Under the pieces are notes generated by a model. The model searched no databases and was not told the origin of the DNA. It saw only the letters and a list, made by a program, of their open reading frames with translations. Made by a program: the position numbers and the translations under genes. Below, piece by piece: positions 45,892 through 53,212 of a DNA stretch of 64,000 nucleotides. Origin of the DNA: Arsenicicoccus piscis (GTDB taxonomy: Bacteria; Actinomycetota; Actinomycetes; Actinomycetales; Dermatophilaceae); the NCBI RefSeq assembly GCF_022568835.1, contig NZ_JAKZHV010000006.1, positions 1 to 64,000 of the forward strand, written 5' to 3'. Within the stretch, counting starts at the first letter, position 1. Each line of letters starts with the position of its first letter.

Positions 45892-46848
45892 TCAGAGCAG
45901 GGTTCGAGCCGGATCCGGCCTTGCTCGGGTGGGCGTTCGCACCCGCTCCGGGTGCGCGTAGACCGTGGCGCGTGGGCTGCGGGTGAAGGCCACGAGCGTC
46001 GTGCCCGCCTCCTCGGCGAGGGCCACCGCGAGCGACGTCGGGGCCGAGACGGCGACCACGACGGGCACCCGGGCGGCGACCGCCTTCGCCACGATCTCGA
46101 AGCCGGCCCGGGCGCTCACCACCAGCACGAGGTCGTCGAGGGGCCAGTGTCCCGACCGCGCCGCAGCGCCGATGACCTTGTCGACGGCGTTGTGCCGACC
46201 GACGTCCTCGCGCACGACCAGCACCTCGCCGGCGGGCGTGAACAGCCCGGCCGCGTGGGTGCCGCCGGTGCGGTCGAAGGTCGACTGGTGGGCCCGCAGC
46301 CGGTCGGGGAGATCGACCAGGGTCTCGGGGTCGAGCTGCACGGGCTCGACGGTCCCGGTGTCCCGGGCGGGGATCGGCCGCCCGAGCACGTCCTCGATGC
46401 TGCGTGACCCGCACAGCCCGCACGCGCTGGTGGGGGAGGAGGCGCGCTGGGACGCCGCGTACGCACGGGCGGTGAGCGCAGGGGCTACGTCCTCGCGGGC
46501 CGTGACGTCCACGACGTTGTAGGTGGGGCTGCCGGACTCGTCGGCGTCGACGCAGTGCATCAGGCCGAGCACCTCGTCGGGGGCGCTGATGAAGCCCTCG
46601 GTGAGCAGATGGCCGATCGCCAGGTCGAAGTCGTCACCCGGCGTGCGCATCGTCACCGTGAGCGGCTGACCGAGCACCCGCACCTGCAGCGGCTCCTCGA
46701 CCGCCACCGTGTCCGGGCGCGCGACCTCGGTGACGGCGCGCTGCTCGTCGCCACGGTTCTCGCCAGCGCCCGCCTTACCGCCTTCGCGACCGACCTCGCC
46801 ACCGACGCGCAGCCGCACGGACGGCACCCGCTGCGTCACTCGACCCAT
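45892..46848 (-). CDS. fdhD: Formate dehydrogenase accessory sulfurtransferase
   Basis: 318 residues. FdhD passes sulfur from IscS to the bis-MGD cofactor of formate dehydrogenase. Signatures: [20 protein letters not shown], the redox loop [15 protein letters not shown] (C-x2-C), and [35 protein letters not shown]. It has an Arg/Lys-rich N-terminal extension of about 35 residues. TAGGGT (46855-46860) is 6 nt before ATG 46848. No formate dehydrogenase gene is nearby in the window. Confidence 0.94.
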   Translation of the reverse strand: MGRVTQRVPSVRLRVGGEVGREGGKAGAGENRGDEQRAVTEVARPDTVAVEEPLQVRVLGQPLTVTMRTPGDDFDLAIGHLLTEGFISAPDEVLGLMHCVDADESGSPTYNVVDVTAREDVAPALTARAYAASQRASSPTSACGLCGSRSIEDVLGRPIPARDTGTVEPVQLDPETLVDLPDRLRAHQSTFDRTGGTHAAGLFTPAGEVLVVREDVGRHNAVDKVIGAAARSGHWPLDDLVLVVSARAGFEIVAKAVAARVPVVVAVSAPTSLAVALAEEAGTTLVAFTRSPRATVYAHPERVRTPTRARPDPARTLL

Positions 46849-46977
46849 GGACCCACCCTAAGAGACTGCGCCAGGGGATACTTGCCAGATTCGCGTGCGC
46901 GCGGTGCACTGTGCGAGGAAAGATGACAGGTCGGCGCAGGTGAGCGCCGAGAACGCACAGGTGAAGGAGAGGAACAC

Positions 46978-47406
46978 GTGGCACCGACCGCGCCGGCGGC
47001 GGCACTGACCAGCCAGCTGACCAAGCTGGGATTCACGACGGGGCTCGTCGTCCAGGAGATCGGCTACGACGACGACGTCGACCAGTCGCTGCGCGAGGCG
47101 ATCCAGGCCGCGACCGGCGCCGAGCTGGAGGACGAGGACTACCAGGACGTCTGCGACGCGGTCCTGCTGTGGCACCGCGAGGAGGACGACGACCTGACCG
47201 ACGCGGTGGTCGACGCGCTCACCGAGCTCGACGACGAGGGCTTCGTGCTGCTGCTCACCCCGAAGACCGGGCGGGAGGGTCACGTCGCCCCCAGCGAGAT
47301 CGCCGAGGCCGCGACGACCGCGGGTGTGCACACCGCCGGCATGCTCAACGCGTGCGCCGACTGGGTCGGCACCCGGCTCGCGGCACCCAAGGGCCAGCGT
47401 CGCTGA
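46978..47406 (+). CDS. DUF3052 family protein
   Basis: 142 residues, GTG 46978 after AAGGAGAGG. Family pattern: LTKLGFTTGLVVQEIGYDDDVDQSLREAIQAATGAELEDEDYQDVCDAVLLWHREEDDDLTDAVVDALTELDDEGFVLLLTPKTGREGHVAPSEIAEAATTAGV. Very acidic, cytoplasmic, function unknown. In actinobacteria the family commonly lies between aceE and a peroxiredoxin gene, as here. Confidence 0.9.
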   Translation: MAPTAPAAALTSQLTKLGFTTGLVVQEIGYDDDVDQSLREAIQAATGAELEDEDYQDVCDAVLLWHREEDDDLTDAVVDALTELDDEGFVLLLTPKTGREGHVAPSEIAEAATTAGVHTAGMLNACADWVGTRLAAPKGQRR

Positions 47407-47471
47407 CCATCGCGCTGAACGTTGCTGAACGCCGCTGGGCGGGCTCGCCGGAGCGTGCAAGACTGGCCGCC

Positions 47472-47951
47472 ATGAGCGACTCCACTGCATCGGTCCCCGA
47501 GGTCGGACAGCCCGCACCCGACTTCACCCTCGTCAACCAGGACGGCGAGCAGGTCACCCTGTCGTCCTTCCGCGGCGACAAGAACGTCGTCGTGGTGTTC
47601 TACCCCTTCGCCTTCTCCGGCATCTGCACCGGTGAGCTCTGCGAGATCCGCGACAACATCGCCGGCTTCCAGAACGACGCCGTCCAGGTGCTCGCGGTCT
47701 CGTGCGACCCGAAGTTCACCCTCAAGGCCTGGGCCGACGCCCAGGGCTACGACTTCCCGCTGCTCAGCGACTTCTGGCCGCACGGCGCCACCGCCAAGGA
47801 CTACGGCGTGTTCGTCGAGGCCGCAGGCCTGGCCAAGCGCGGCACCTTCTTGATCGACAAGGACGGCGTCGTGCGCTGGACCCTCGTCAACGAGCCGGGC
47901 GAGGCGCGCGACTTCGCCGGCTACCACGAGGCGCTGAAGTCCCTCGACTGA
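47472..47951 (+). CDS. Peroxiredoxin, AhpE-like
   Basis: 159 residues. Reduces hydroperoxides by a Cys thiol. Thioredoxin fold with the peroxidatic loop FYPFAFSGICTGELCEIRDN (Cys about 52, catalytic T/S two before via SGIC pattern), VQVLAVSCDPKFTLKAWADAQGYDFPLLSDFWPHGATAKDYGVF and RGTFLIDKDGVVRW. A second Cys at about 57 is near the active Cys. ATG 47472 has AAGACT 7 nt upstream, a weak leaderless-type box. Confidence 0.92.
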   Translation: MSDSTASVPEVGQPAPDFTLVNQDGEQVTLSSFRGDKNVVVVFYPFAFSGICTGELCEIRDNIAGFQNDAVQVLAVSCDPKFTLKAWADAQGYDFPLLSDFWPHGATAKDYGVFVEAAGLAKRGTFLIDKDGVVRWTLVNEPGEARDFAGYHEALKSLD

Positions 47952-48084
47952 CCGACACCCGCCACGCACGCACCGCACGCGCACACCGCGCCGTGCACCG
48001 CGCCGTGCCAGGTGGGACGCGGTGGGACGACCATCGCCTCCCGCCTGGCACAATGTGGGGTCGGCACGGCTTGCGCGTGCCACG

Positions 48085-48157
48085 GGGCCTGTAGCTCAGC
48101 TGGTAGAGCACTGCGTTTACACCGCAGCTGTCGTCGGTTCGATCCCGGCCGGGCCCA
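48085..48157 (+). tRNA. tRNA-Val (TAC)
   Basis: 73 nt: acceptor GGGCCTG / CGGGCCC (one T-G pair), D-arm AGCTCAGCTGGTAGAGC, anticodon stem CTGCG / CGCAG with loop TTTACAC giving TAC, T-arm with GGTTCGATCC, discriminator A. CCA is not encoded: the next bases are CATG, and that ATG starts the Nif3 gene. Confidence 0.96.
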
Positions 48158-48158
48158 C

Positions 48159-49010
48159 ATGTCAGAACCGACGACGCCCACGCTGCGCCAGGTGGTCGCC
48201 GTGCTCGACGGCCACTACCCGCCAGGCACCGCCCAGAGCTGGGACCGGGTCGGTCTCGCGGCGGGTGACCTGGACCAGCCGGTCCGCAGCATCCTGCTGG
48301 CCGTCGACCCCACGCTCGACGTCATCAACGAGGCGCGGGCGAGCGGCGCCGACCTGCTCGTCACCCACCACCCGCTGCTGCTGCGTGGTGTGAGCTCGGT
48401 CGCCACCACCACCGGCAAGGGGCGCGCGGTCACCGCGCTGCTGGTGCACGACCTCGCGCTCTACACCGCCCACACCAACGCCGACGTCGCGACGCCGGGG
48501 GTCTCCGACGCGCTCGCCGAGGCCGCGGGACTGCCGGCTGACGCTCTCGTGCCGCTCGCCGAGCCGGAGGGTCAGCCCCTCGGGCGGGTCGGCGACCTGC
48601 CCGAGCCGCTCACCCTCGCCGACTTCGCCGCCCGTCTTGCCAACCGGCTGCCCGCCGCCCCGGTCGGCCTGCGGGTCGCGGGCGACCCCGACCAGCTGGT
48701 CCGCCGGGTCGCCGTCGCCGGGGGAGCTGGCGACGACCTGTTCGAGGAGGCGCGCGCGTCCGGTGCCGAGGTCTACGTGACCGCGGACCTGCGCCACCAC
48801 CCGGCCCTGGAGGCGCGCGAGGAGAGCCCGATGGCCCTCGTCGACGCCGGCCACTGGGCCACCGAGTGGCTCTGGCTCGAGGCCGCCCGCGATCGGCTGG
48901 TCGACGCGCTCGCCGCCGAGGGGGCCCAGGTCGAGGCGCGCGTCTCGACCCTCCCGACCGATCCCTGGACCTTCCTGGTCCCCACCCGAACCACCGAGGA
49001 GCCCTCGTGA
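48159..49010 (+). CDS. Nif3-like dinuclear metal center protein (GTP cyclohydrolase I type 2 family)
   Basis: 283 residues. LRQVVAVLDGHYPPGTAQSWDRVGLAAGDLDQPVRSILLAVDPTLDVINEARASGADLLVTHHPLLLRGVSSV (metal-binding His pair), YTAHTNADVATPGVSDALAEAAGL, then VAVAGGAGDDLFEEARASGAEVYVTADLRHHPALEA and LVDAGHWATEWLWL. Start ATG 48159 is one base after the tRNA-Val 3' end, with no room for a ribosome site. Same order as M. tuberculosis Rv2230c-Rv2229c-Rv2228c. Function uncertain in bacteria. Confidence 0.92.
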   Translation: MSEPTTPTLRQVVAVLDGHYPPGTAQSWDRVGLAAGDLDQPVRSILLAVDPTLDVINEARASGADLLVTHHPLLLRGVSSVATTTGKGRAVTALLVHDLALYTAHTNADVATPGVSDALAEAAGLPADALVPLAEPEGQPLGRVGDLPEPLTLADFAARLANRLPAAPVGLRVAGDPDQLVRRVAVAGGAGDDLFEEARASGAEVYVTADLRHHPALEAREESPMALVDAGHWATEWLWLEAARDRLVDALAAEGAQVEARVSTLPTDPWTFLVPTRTTEEPS

Positions 49011-49747
49011 AAGCCGACCCGTCCCGCCAGTGGCGCCTCCTGGACCTTGTCGACCTGGACACCCGGGCGGCCCAGCTCAAGCACCGTCGCACCGTGTCAC
49101 CGGAGGCCAAGGCGCTGACCGAGCTCGAGGCCCGGGCGGGTCTGCTCGACAACGACCTGGTGCGCGCGCGCACCGCGGCCGGGGACATCCAGCGCGAGGT
49201 CGACCGCGCCGAGAACGACGTGCAGCTCGTGCGAGATCGCTTGTCCCGCAACCAGTCTCGTCTCGAATCGGGCACTGGCAGCGCCAAGGACCTGCAGGCC
49301 CTGCAGCACGAGAACGCCTCGCTCGAGCGACGTCAGTCGGCGCTCGAGGACGTCGAGCTCGAGGTCATGGAACGCGCTGAGGCAGCCGCCGCCGAGGTCA
49401 CAAGGCTGGAGGCCGAGCGCAGCGAGCTCGGCGACCAGATCGGTGCGGCCACGGCCGAGCGCGACCGGGTCTTCGGCGAGATCGACCTCGAGGAGCAGGC
49501 CATCGCCGGACGCCGGCCCGACGTCGTGGCGGGCGTCGGCGCGGACCTCGTCGCGCTCTACGACAAGATCGCAGCGCAGGTCGGTGGTGCCGGTGCGGCC
49601 GCGCTCAAGGCGCGCCGCTGCGAGGGCTGCCACATGGAGCTGAACCAGGTCGACCTGGCCGCCATCCGGTCCGCGACCGAGGACGACGTCGTGCGCTGCG
49701 AGGAGTGCCGCCGCATCCTCGTGCGCACCGCCGAGTCCGGTCTGTAG
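49007..49747 (+). CDS. Coiled-coil zinc-ribbon protein (C4-type, DUF164 family)
   Basis: 246 residues, GTG 49007 overlapping the Nif3 stop (GTGA). A long coiled coil (about 10-180: LLDLVDLDTRAAQLKHRRTVSPEAKALTELEARAGLLDNDL to VTRLEAERSELGDQIG) ends in a zinc ribbon with four Cys: RRCEGCHMELNQVDL and VVRCEECRRILVR. Similar proteins bind nucleic acids or act as adaptors; the exact role is unknown. Confidence 0.9.
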   Translation: MKADPSRQWRLLDLVDLDTRAAQLKHRRTVSPEAKALTELEARAGLLDNDLVRARTAAGDIQREVDRAENDVQLVRDRLSRNQSRLESGTGSAKDLQALQHENASLERRQSALEDVELEVMERAEAAAAEVTRLEAERSELGDQIGAATAERDRVFGEIDLEEQAIAGRRPDVVAGVGADLVALYDKIAAQVGGAGAAALKARRCEGCHMELNQVDLAAIRSATEDDVVRCEECRRILVRTAESGL

Positions 49748-49750
49748 ACC

Positions 49751-50932
49751 GTGCTCGTCCTCGTCGTCGAGGCCGACGGCGGCTCGCGGGGCAACCCCGG
49801 CGTCGCCGGCTACGGCGCGCTGGTGCGCGAGGCACCTGACGGGGCGGTGCTTGCCGAGCGGGCCGCCCCGCTCGGCAAGGCCAGCAACAACGTGGCGGAG
49901 TACTCCGGGCTGATCGCCGGTCTGGAGGCGGCCATCCGCATCGGCGACCGCCGCGACGAGCCGATCGACGTCCTGGTCCGGATGGACTCCAAGCTGGTCA
50001 TCGAGCAGATGGCCGGTCGCTGGAAGATCAAGCACGAGGACATGCGCCGGCTGGCGCTGGAGGCCACCGAGCTGTGCCGGGCGATCCGCTCGGGCGGCGG
50101 CTCGGTGCGCTTCGAGTGGATCCCGCGCGAGCAGAACAAGGCCGCCGACAAGCTCTCCAACGATGGCATGGACGGCCAGACCGTGGACCGCGACCTCGAG
50201 GAGGGTGACTCGGTCGAGTCCAGGCGCTCGGACACGAGTGTGCCTGCGGCTCAGGCAGATTCGCTGGTCGCGACTGGTCCGGCTGTCCCTGCGGCCACTC
50301 CGCCCGACCTCGGCCACCCGACCCGGCTGGTGCTCGTGCGGCACGCGGTGACGGGCTACACCTCGGCGGGTCGCCTCGACGGCCGCGGCGGGGCCGACCC
50401 CGAGCTCGACGCGACCGGGGTCGCCCAGGCGCAGTCGCTGGCCCGGGTCGTCCCGGAGCTGGTCGCCGGCAGCCCGCAACCGGTGCGGGTGGTGACGTCG
50501 GGGCTCGCCCGCGCCAAGGCGACCGGCGCGGCCATCGCCGCTGCGCTCGGGGTCGATGAGCAGCACGACGACGACTGGGACGAGCGGGCGCTCGGCGAGT
50601 GGGACGGCCTGACCATGGGCCGGATCGCGGTCCGCCACGGCCACGACCTGCTGCGGCTGCGCACCGACGAGGACTTCGCACCGCCGGGGGGCGAGTCGGC
50701 AGCGCAGGTGCGCACCCGGGTGCGCGCCGGCTACGCCAAGGCGGTACGCCGACGCGGGACCACGGTCGTGGTGGCGCACGGTCTACCGATCCGATTGGTG
50801 CTGGCCGACCTGCTCGGGATGGACTACGCGCACCAGTGGCGGCTCGACATCGCTCCGGCGTCGCTCAGCCTGGTCGACGTGTGGGCCGACGGGAACGCGA
50901 GCGTGCGCTTCCTCAACCGGCCGGGGGCCTGA
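49751..50932 (+). CDS. Bifunctional RNase HI / acid phosphatase (histidine phosphatase)
   Basis: 393 residues, GTG 49751. N-terminal RNase H domain (about 1-140): VVEADGGSRGNPGVAGYGALV (first Asp), NNVAEYSGLIAGLEAA (Glu), VLVRMDSKLVIEQMAG (Asp), IPREQNKAADKLSNDGMD (last Asp). A linker then leads to a phosphoglycerate-mutase-like domain (about 195-393): RLVLVRHAVTGYTSAGRLDGRG (phospho-His), DERALGEWDGL and VVVAHGLPIRLVLAD. Same architecture as M. tuberculosis Rv2228c (RNase H plus CobC-like). The 3' end overlaps yaaA by 20 nt on the other strand. Confidence 0.94.
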   Translation: MLVLVVEADGGSRGNPGVAGYGALVREAPDGAVLAERAAPLGKASNNVAEYSGLIAGLEAAIRIGDRRDEPIDVLVRMDSKLVIEQMAGRWKIKHEDMRRLALEATELCRAIRSGGGSVRFEWIPREQNKAADKLSNDGMDGQTVDRDLEEGDSVESRRSDTSVPAAQADSLVATGPAVPAATPPDLGHPTRLVLVRHAVTGYTSAGRLDGRGGADPELDATGVAQAQSLARVVPELVAGSPQPVRVVTSGLARAKATGAAIAAALGVDEQHDDDWDERALGEWDGLTMGRIAVRHGHDLLRLRTDEDFAPPGGESAAQVRTRVRAGYAKAVRRRGTTVVVAHGLPIRLVLADLLGMDYAHQWRLDIAPASLSLVDVWADGNASVRFLNRPGA

Positions 50933-51668
50933 CCAGCAGGACGCTCGGGGTGCCTGCGCGTGCGCCGGCGTCCGGGGTCTGCAGCGTCACGTCGACGTGC
51001 GGCGCGAGCAGCTCGGCCAGCTCGGCGGGGGTGCGTGGGTCGGCCGGCTCCTGGCAGAGCAGGCGGGCGACCAGGCCGCGGGTGTGCTTGGCCATGTGCG
51101 TCGCGCCGGGCACCTTCACCTGCACCCAGCGAGCAGCGACGTCCGGCCGCCACGCCGCCAGGTAGTCGCTCGAGCGGCAGTCGACGACCAGCCCCCGCCC
51201 CACCAGCGGGTCCAGCGCCGCGCCGAGGTGGGCGCGCCAGTAGCCTGCGAGCGGGCCGACGCCGTCGAGGTTGACCCCCATCGCCAGCCGGTAGGGCGCG
51301 AGCGCGTCCCCCAGCCGCACCGCGCCGTAGAGGCCGGACAGCACGACGATCCGGCGACGGGCCCGGCGCAGGGCGGCCGGGTCCAGGCTGGCGAGGTCCA
51401 AGGCGTCGAACAGCACCCCGGTGTAGAACCGCTCGGCCGGTGTGGCGACCGCCTCCGCGAGGTGCCGGTTGCGCTCTACGGCTGCCGCGAGCCCCGGCGA
51501 CACGCCGAGCCGCTCGGTGGCATCCGGCAGCGCCGACACGGCCGCGAGCGCCTGCGCCACCTCGGCGCGCGGGCCGCTCAGCTCGGGGAAGGACAGCCGG
51601 TCCGGGCGCACCGGCGCACCCCGCCGTCGGGGGGTCTTGGTCTCCGACGGGGGCAGCATGATCAGCAC
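50913..51668 (-). CDS. yaaA: Peroxide stress protein YaaA (UPF0246)
   Basis: 251 residues. MLIMLPPSETKTPRRRGAP start, TGVLFDALDLASLDPAALRRARRRIVVLSGLYGAVRLGDALAPYRLAMGVNL and YWRAHLGAALDPLVGRGLVVDCRSSDYLAAW match the YaaA family, which binds DNA and limits iron-driven damage in E. coli. GTG 51668 is preceded by TAGCCT (51675-51680) at 6 nt, so the start is GTG rather than the internal ATG. Divergent from the RNB gene; both promoters fit in 42 nt. Confidence 0.92.
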   Translation of the reverse strand: MLIMLPPSETKTPRRRGAPVRPDRLSFPELSGPRAEVAQALAAVSALPDATERLGVSPGLAAAVERNRHLAEAVATPAERFYTGVLFDALDLASLDPAALRRARRRIVVLSGLYGAVRLGDALAPYRLAMGVNLDGVGPLAGYWRAHLGAALDPLVGRGLVVDCRSSDYLAAWRPDVAARWVQVKVPGATHMAKHTRGLVARLLCQEPADPRTPAELAELLAPHVDVTLQTPDAGARAGTPSVLLVRPPAG

Positions 51669-51710
51669 GCAGCCAGGCTAGACGCTGCGGCGGTGGGTAC
51701 TGTGTCGACC

Positions 51711-53150
51711 ATGGCGAGACGCTGGATCCACCTGACGAGCCCGGTCTCCGGGGAGGCGCTCGGCGCGGCCTTCGAGGCCGTCCGCAGCGAGCTGAAGGTG
51801 CCGGCGCAGTTCCCTCCGGAGGTCCTCGCCGAGGCCGACACCGTCGCGGCCGACCCACCCCGGGTAGACCGGGACGAGACGACGGTGCCCTTCGTCACCA
51901 TCGACCCGCCGGGCTCGCTGGACCTCGACCAGGCCATGCACCTGGAGCGCGACGGGCAGGGCTACCACCTGCGCTACGCCATCGCGGACGTGCCGGCGTT
52001 CGTGCGCCCGGGCGGCGCGATCGACGCGGAGGCCCGCCGGCGCGGCCAGACGATCTACTGCCCGGACCAGCGGACCGGGCTGCACCCGCCGCGGCTGTCC
52101 GAGGACGCCGCCAGCCTGCTGCCCGACCAGGTGCGTCCGGCGTTCGTCTGGGACCTGCACCTGGACGCTGACGGGAGCGTGCGGGACCGGGCGCTCTACC
52201 GGGCCATGGTGCGCAGCACCGCCCGGCTGGACTACGCGAGCGTGCAGCGCGACCTCGACGGTGGGTCGGCCCCGGAGGTGCTGCAGCTGCTGCGCGCGGT
52301 GGGTCTCGCCCGGATCGAGCAGGAGCAGGCGCGCGGCGGCGCGAGCCTGCCGATGCCCGAGGAGGAGGTCGTGCCGGACGGCCACGGGGGCTACACCGTC
52401 AGCCTGCGCCCCCTGCTGCCGGTCGAGGACTGGAACGCACAGATCTCGCTGCTCACCGGATTCGTCGCCGCCGACCTGATGCTCGGGGCCAAGGTCGGCA
52501 TCCTGCGCACGATGCCGCCGGCGCACCCGCGAGATGTCGAGCGGTTCCGGCTGCAGGCCAAGGCGCTCGGCGTCGACTGGCCGAGCGGACAGTCCTACGG
52601 TGACTTCCTGCGTGAGCTGGATCGCACCGACCCGCGCGAGCTCGCCGTGATCTACGCCGCGACCACGCTGTTCCGCGGGGCGGGTTACACGCCGTTCGAC
52701 GGCACCGAGCCGCAGCCGCACGTCACCGCGCCGCTGCGCCGCCTGGTCGACCGCTTCGGGCTGGCGATCTGCGAGGCGATCGCGAGCGACCAGCCGGTGC
52801 CTGACTGGGCTCGCGCCGCGCTGCCGGAGCTGCCCGAGATCATGAAGCGCTCGGACCACCAGGCCAAGGCCGTAGAGCGCGCCTGCACCGACGCGGTCGA
52901 GGCCGCGGTGCTGCACGACCGGGTCGGTGACACCTTCGAGGCGTCGGTCGTCGAGCTCGACGACCGGGACGGCGGCGCGCAGCCCGACGCGCCCGACCAG
53001 CCCGCCGCGCCCGGGGGTCAGGTGCAGCTGACCGACCCGCCCGTGCTCGGACCCTGCGCCGGACCGCTCACGTTGGGGGCCCGCCTCACCGTCCGACTGG
53101 TCGAGGCCGACACGATCAAGCGCCGCGTCCGCTTCACCCCATCGGCCTAA
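51711..53150 (+). CDS. RNB-domain exoribonuclease (RNase II/R family)
   Basis: 479 residues. 3'-5' exoribonuclease. RNB core: VPFVTIDPPGSLDLDQAMHLERDGQGYHLRYAIADVPAFVRPGGAIDAEARRRGQTIYCPDQRTGLHPPRLSEDAASLLPDQVRPAF (metal-binding Asp residues), SLLTGFVAADLMLG, then YTPFDGTEPQPHVTAPLRRLVDRF. The usual N-terminal cold-shock domains are absent, so this is the short actinobacterial form. The C-terminal part has a short acidic insert (about 425-445). TACTGT (51698-51703) lies 7 nt before ATG 51711. Confidence 0.93.
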   Translation: MARRWIHLTSPVSGEALGAAFEAVRSELKVPAQFPPEVLAEADTVAADPPRVDRDETTVPFVTIDPPGSLDLDQAMHLERDGQGYHLRYAIADVPAFVRPGGAIDAEARRRGQTIYCPDQRTGLHPPRLSEDAASLLPDQVRPAFVWDLHLDADGSVRDRALYRAMVRSTARLDYASVQRDLDGGSAPEVLQLLRAVGLARIEQEQARGGASLPMPEEEVVPDGHGGYTVSLRPLLPVEDWNAQISLLTGFVAADLMLGAKVGILRTMPPAHPRDVERFRLQAKALGVDWPSGQSYGDFLRELDRTDPRELAVIYAATTLFRGAGYTPFDGTEPQPHVTAPLRRLVDRFGLAICEAIASDQPVPDWARAALPELPEIMKRSDHQAKAVERACTDAVEAAVLHDRVGDTFEASVVELDDRDGGAQPDAPDQPAAPGGQVQLTDPPVLGPCAGPLTLGARLTVRLVEADTIKRRVRFTPSA

Positions 53151-53212
53151 CAACGGTGCACACAGGTAATTTTCCAGCAGCAAAGCGTTGAAATTTTGAT
53201 CACCGAGCCCCG

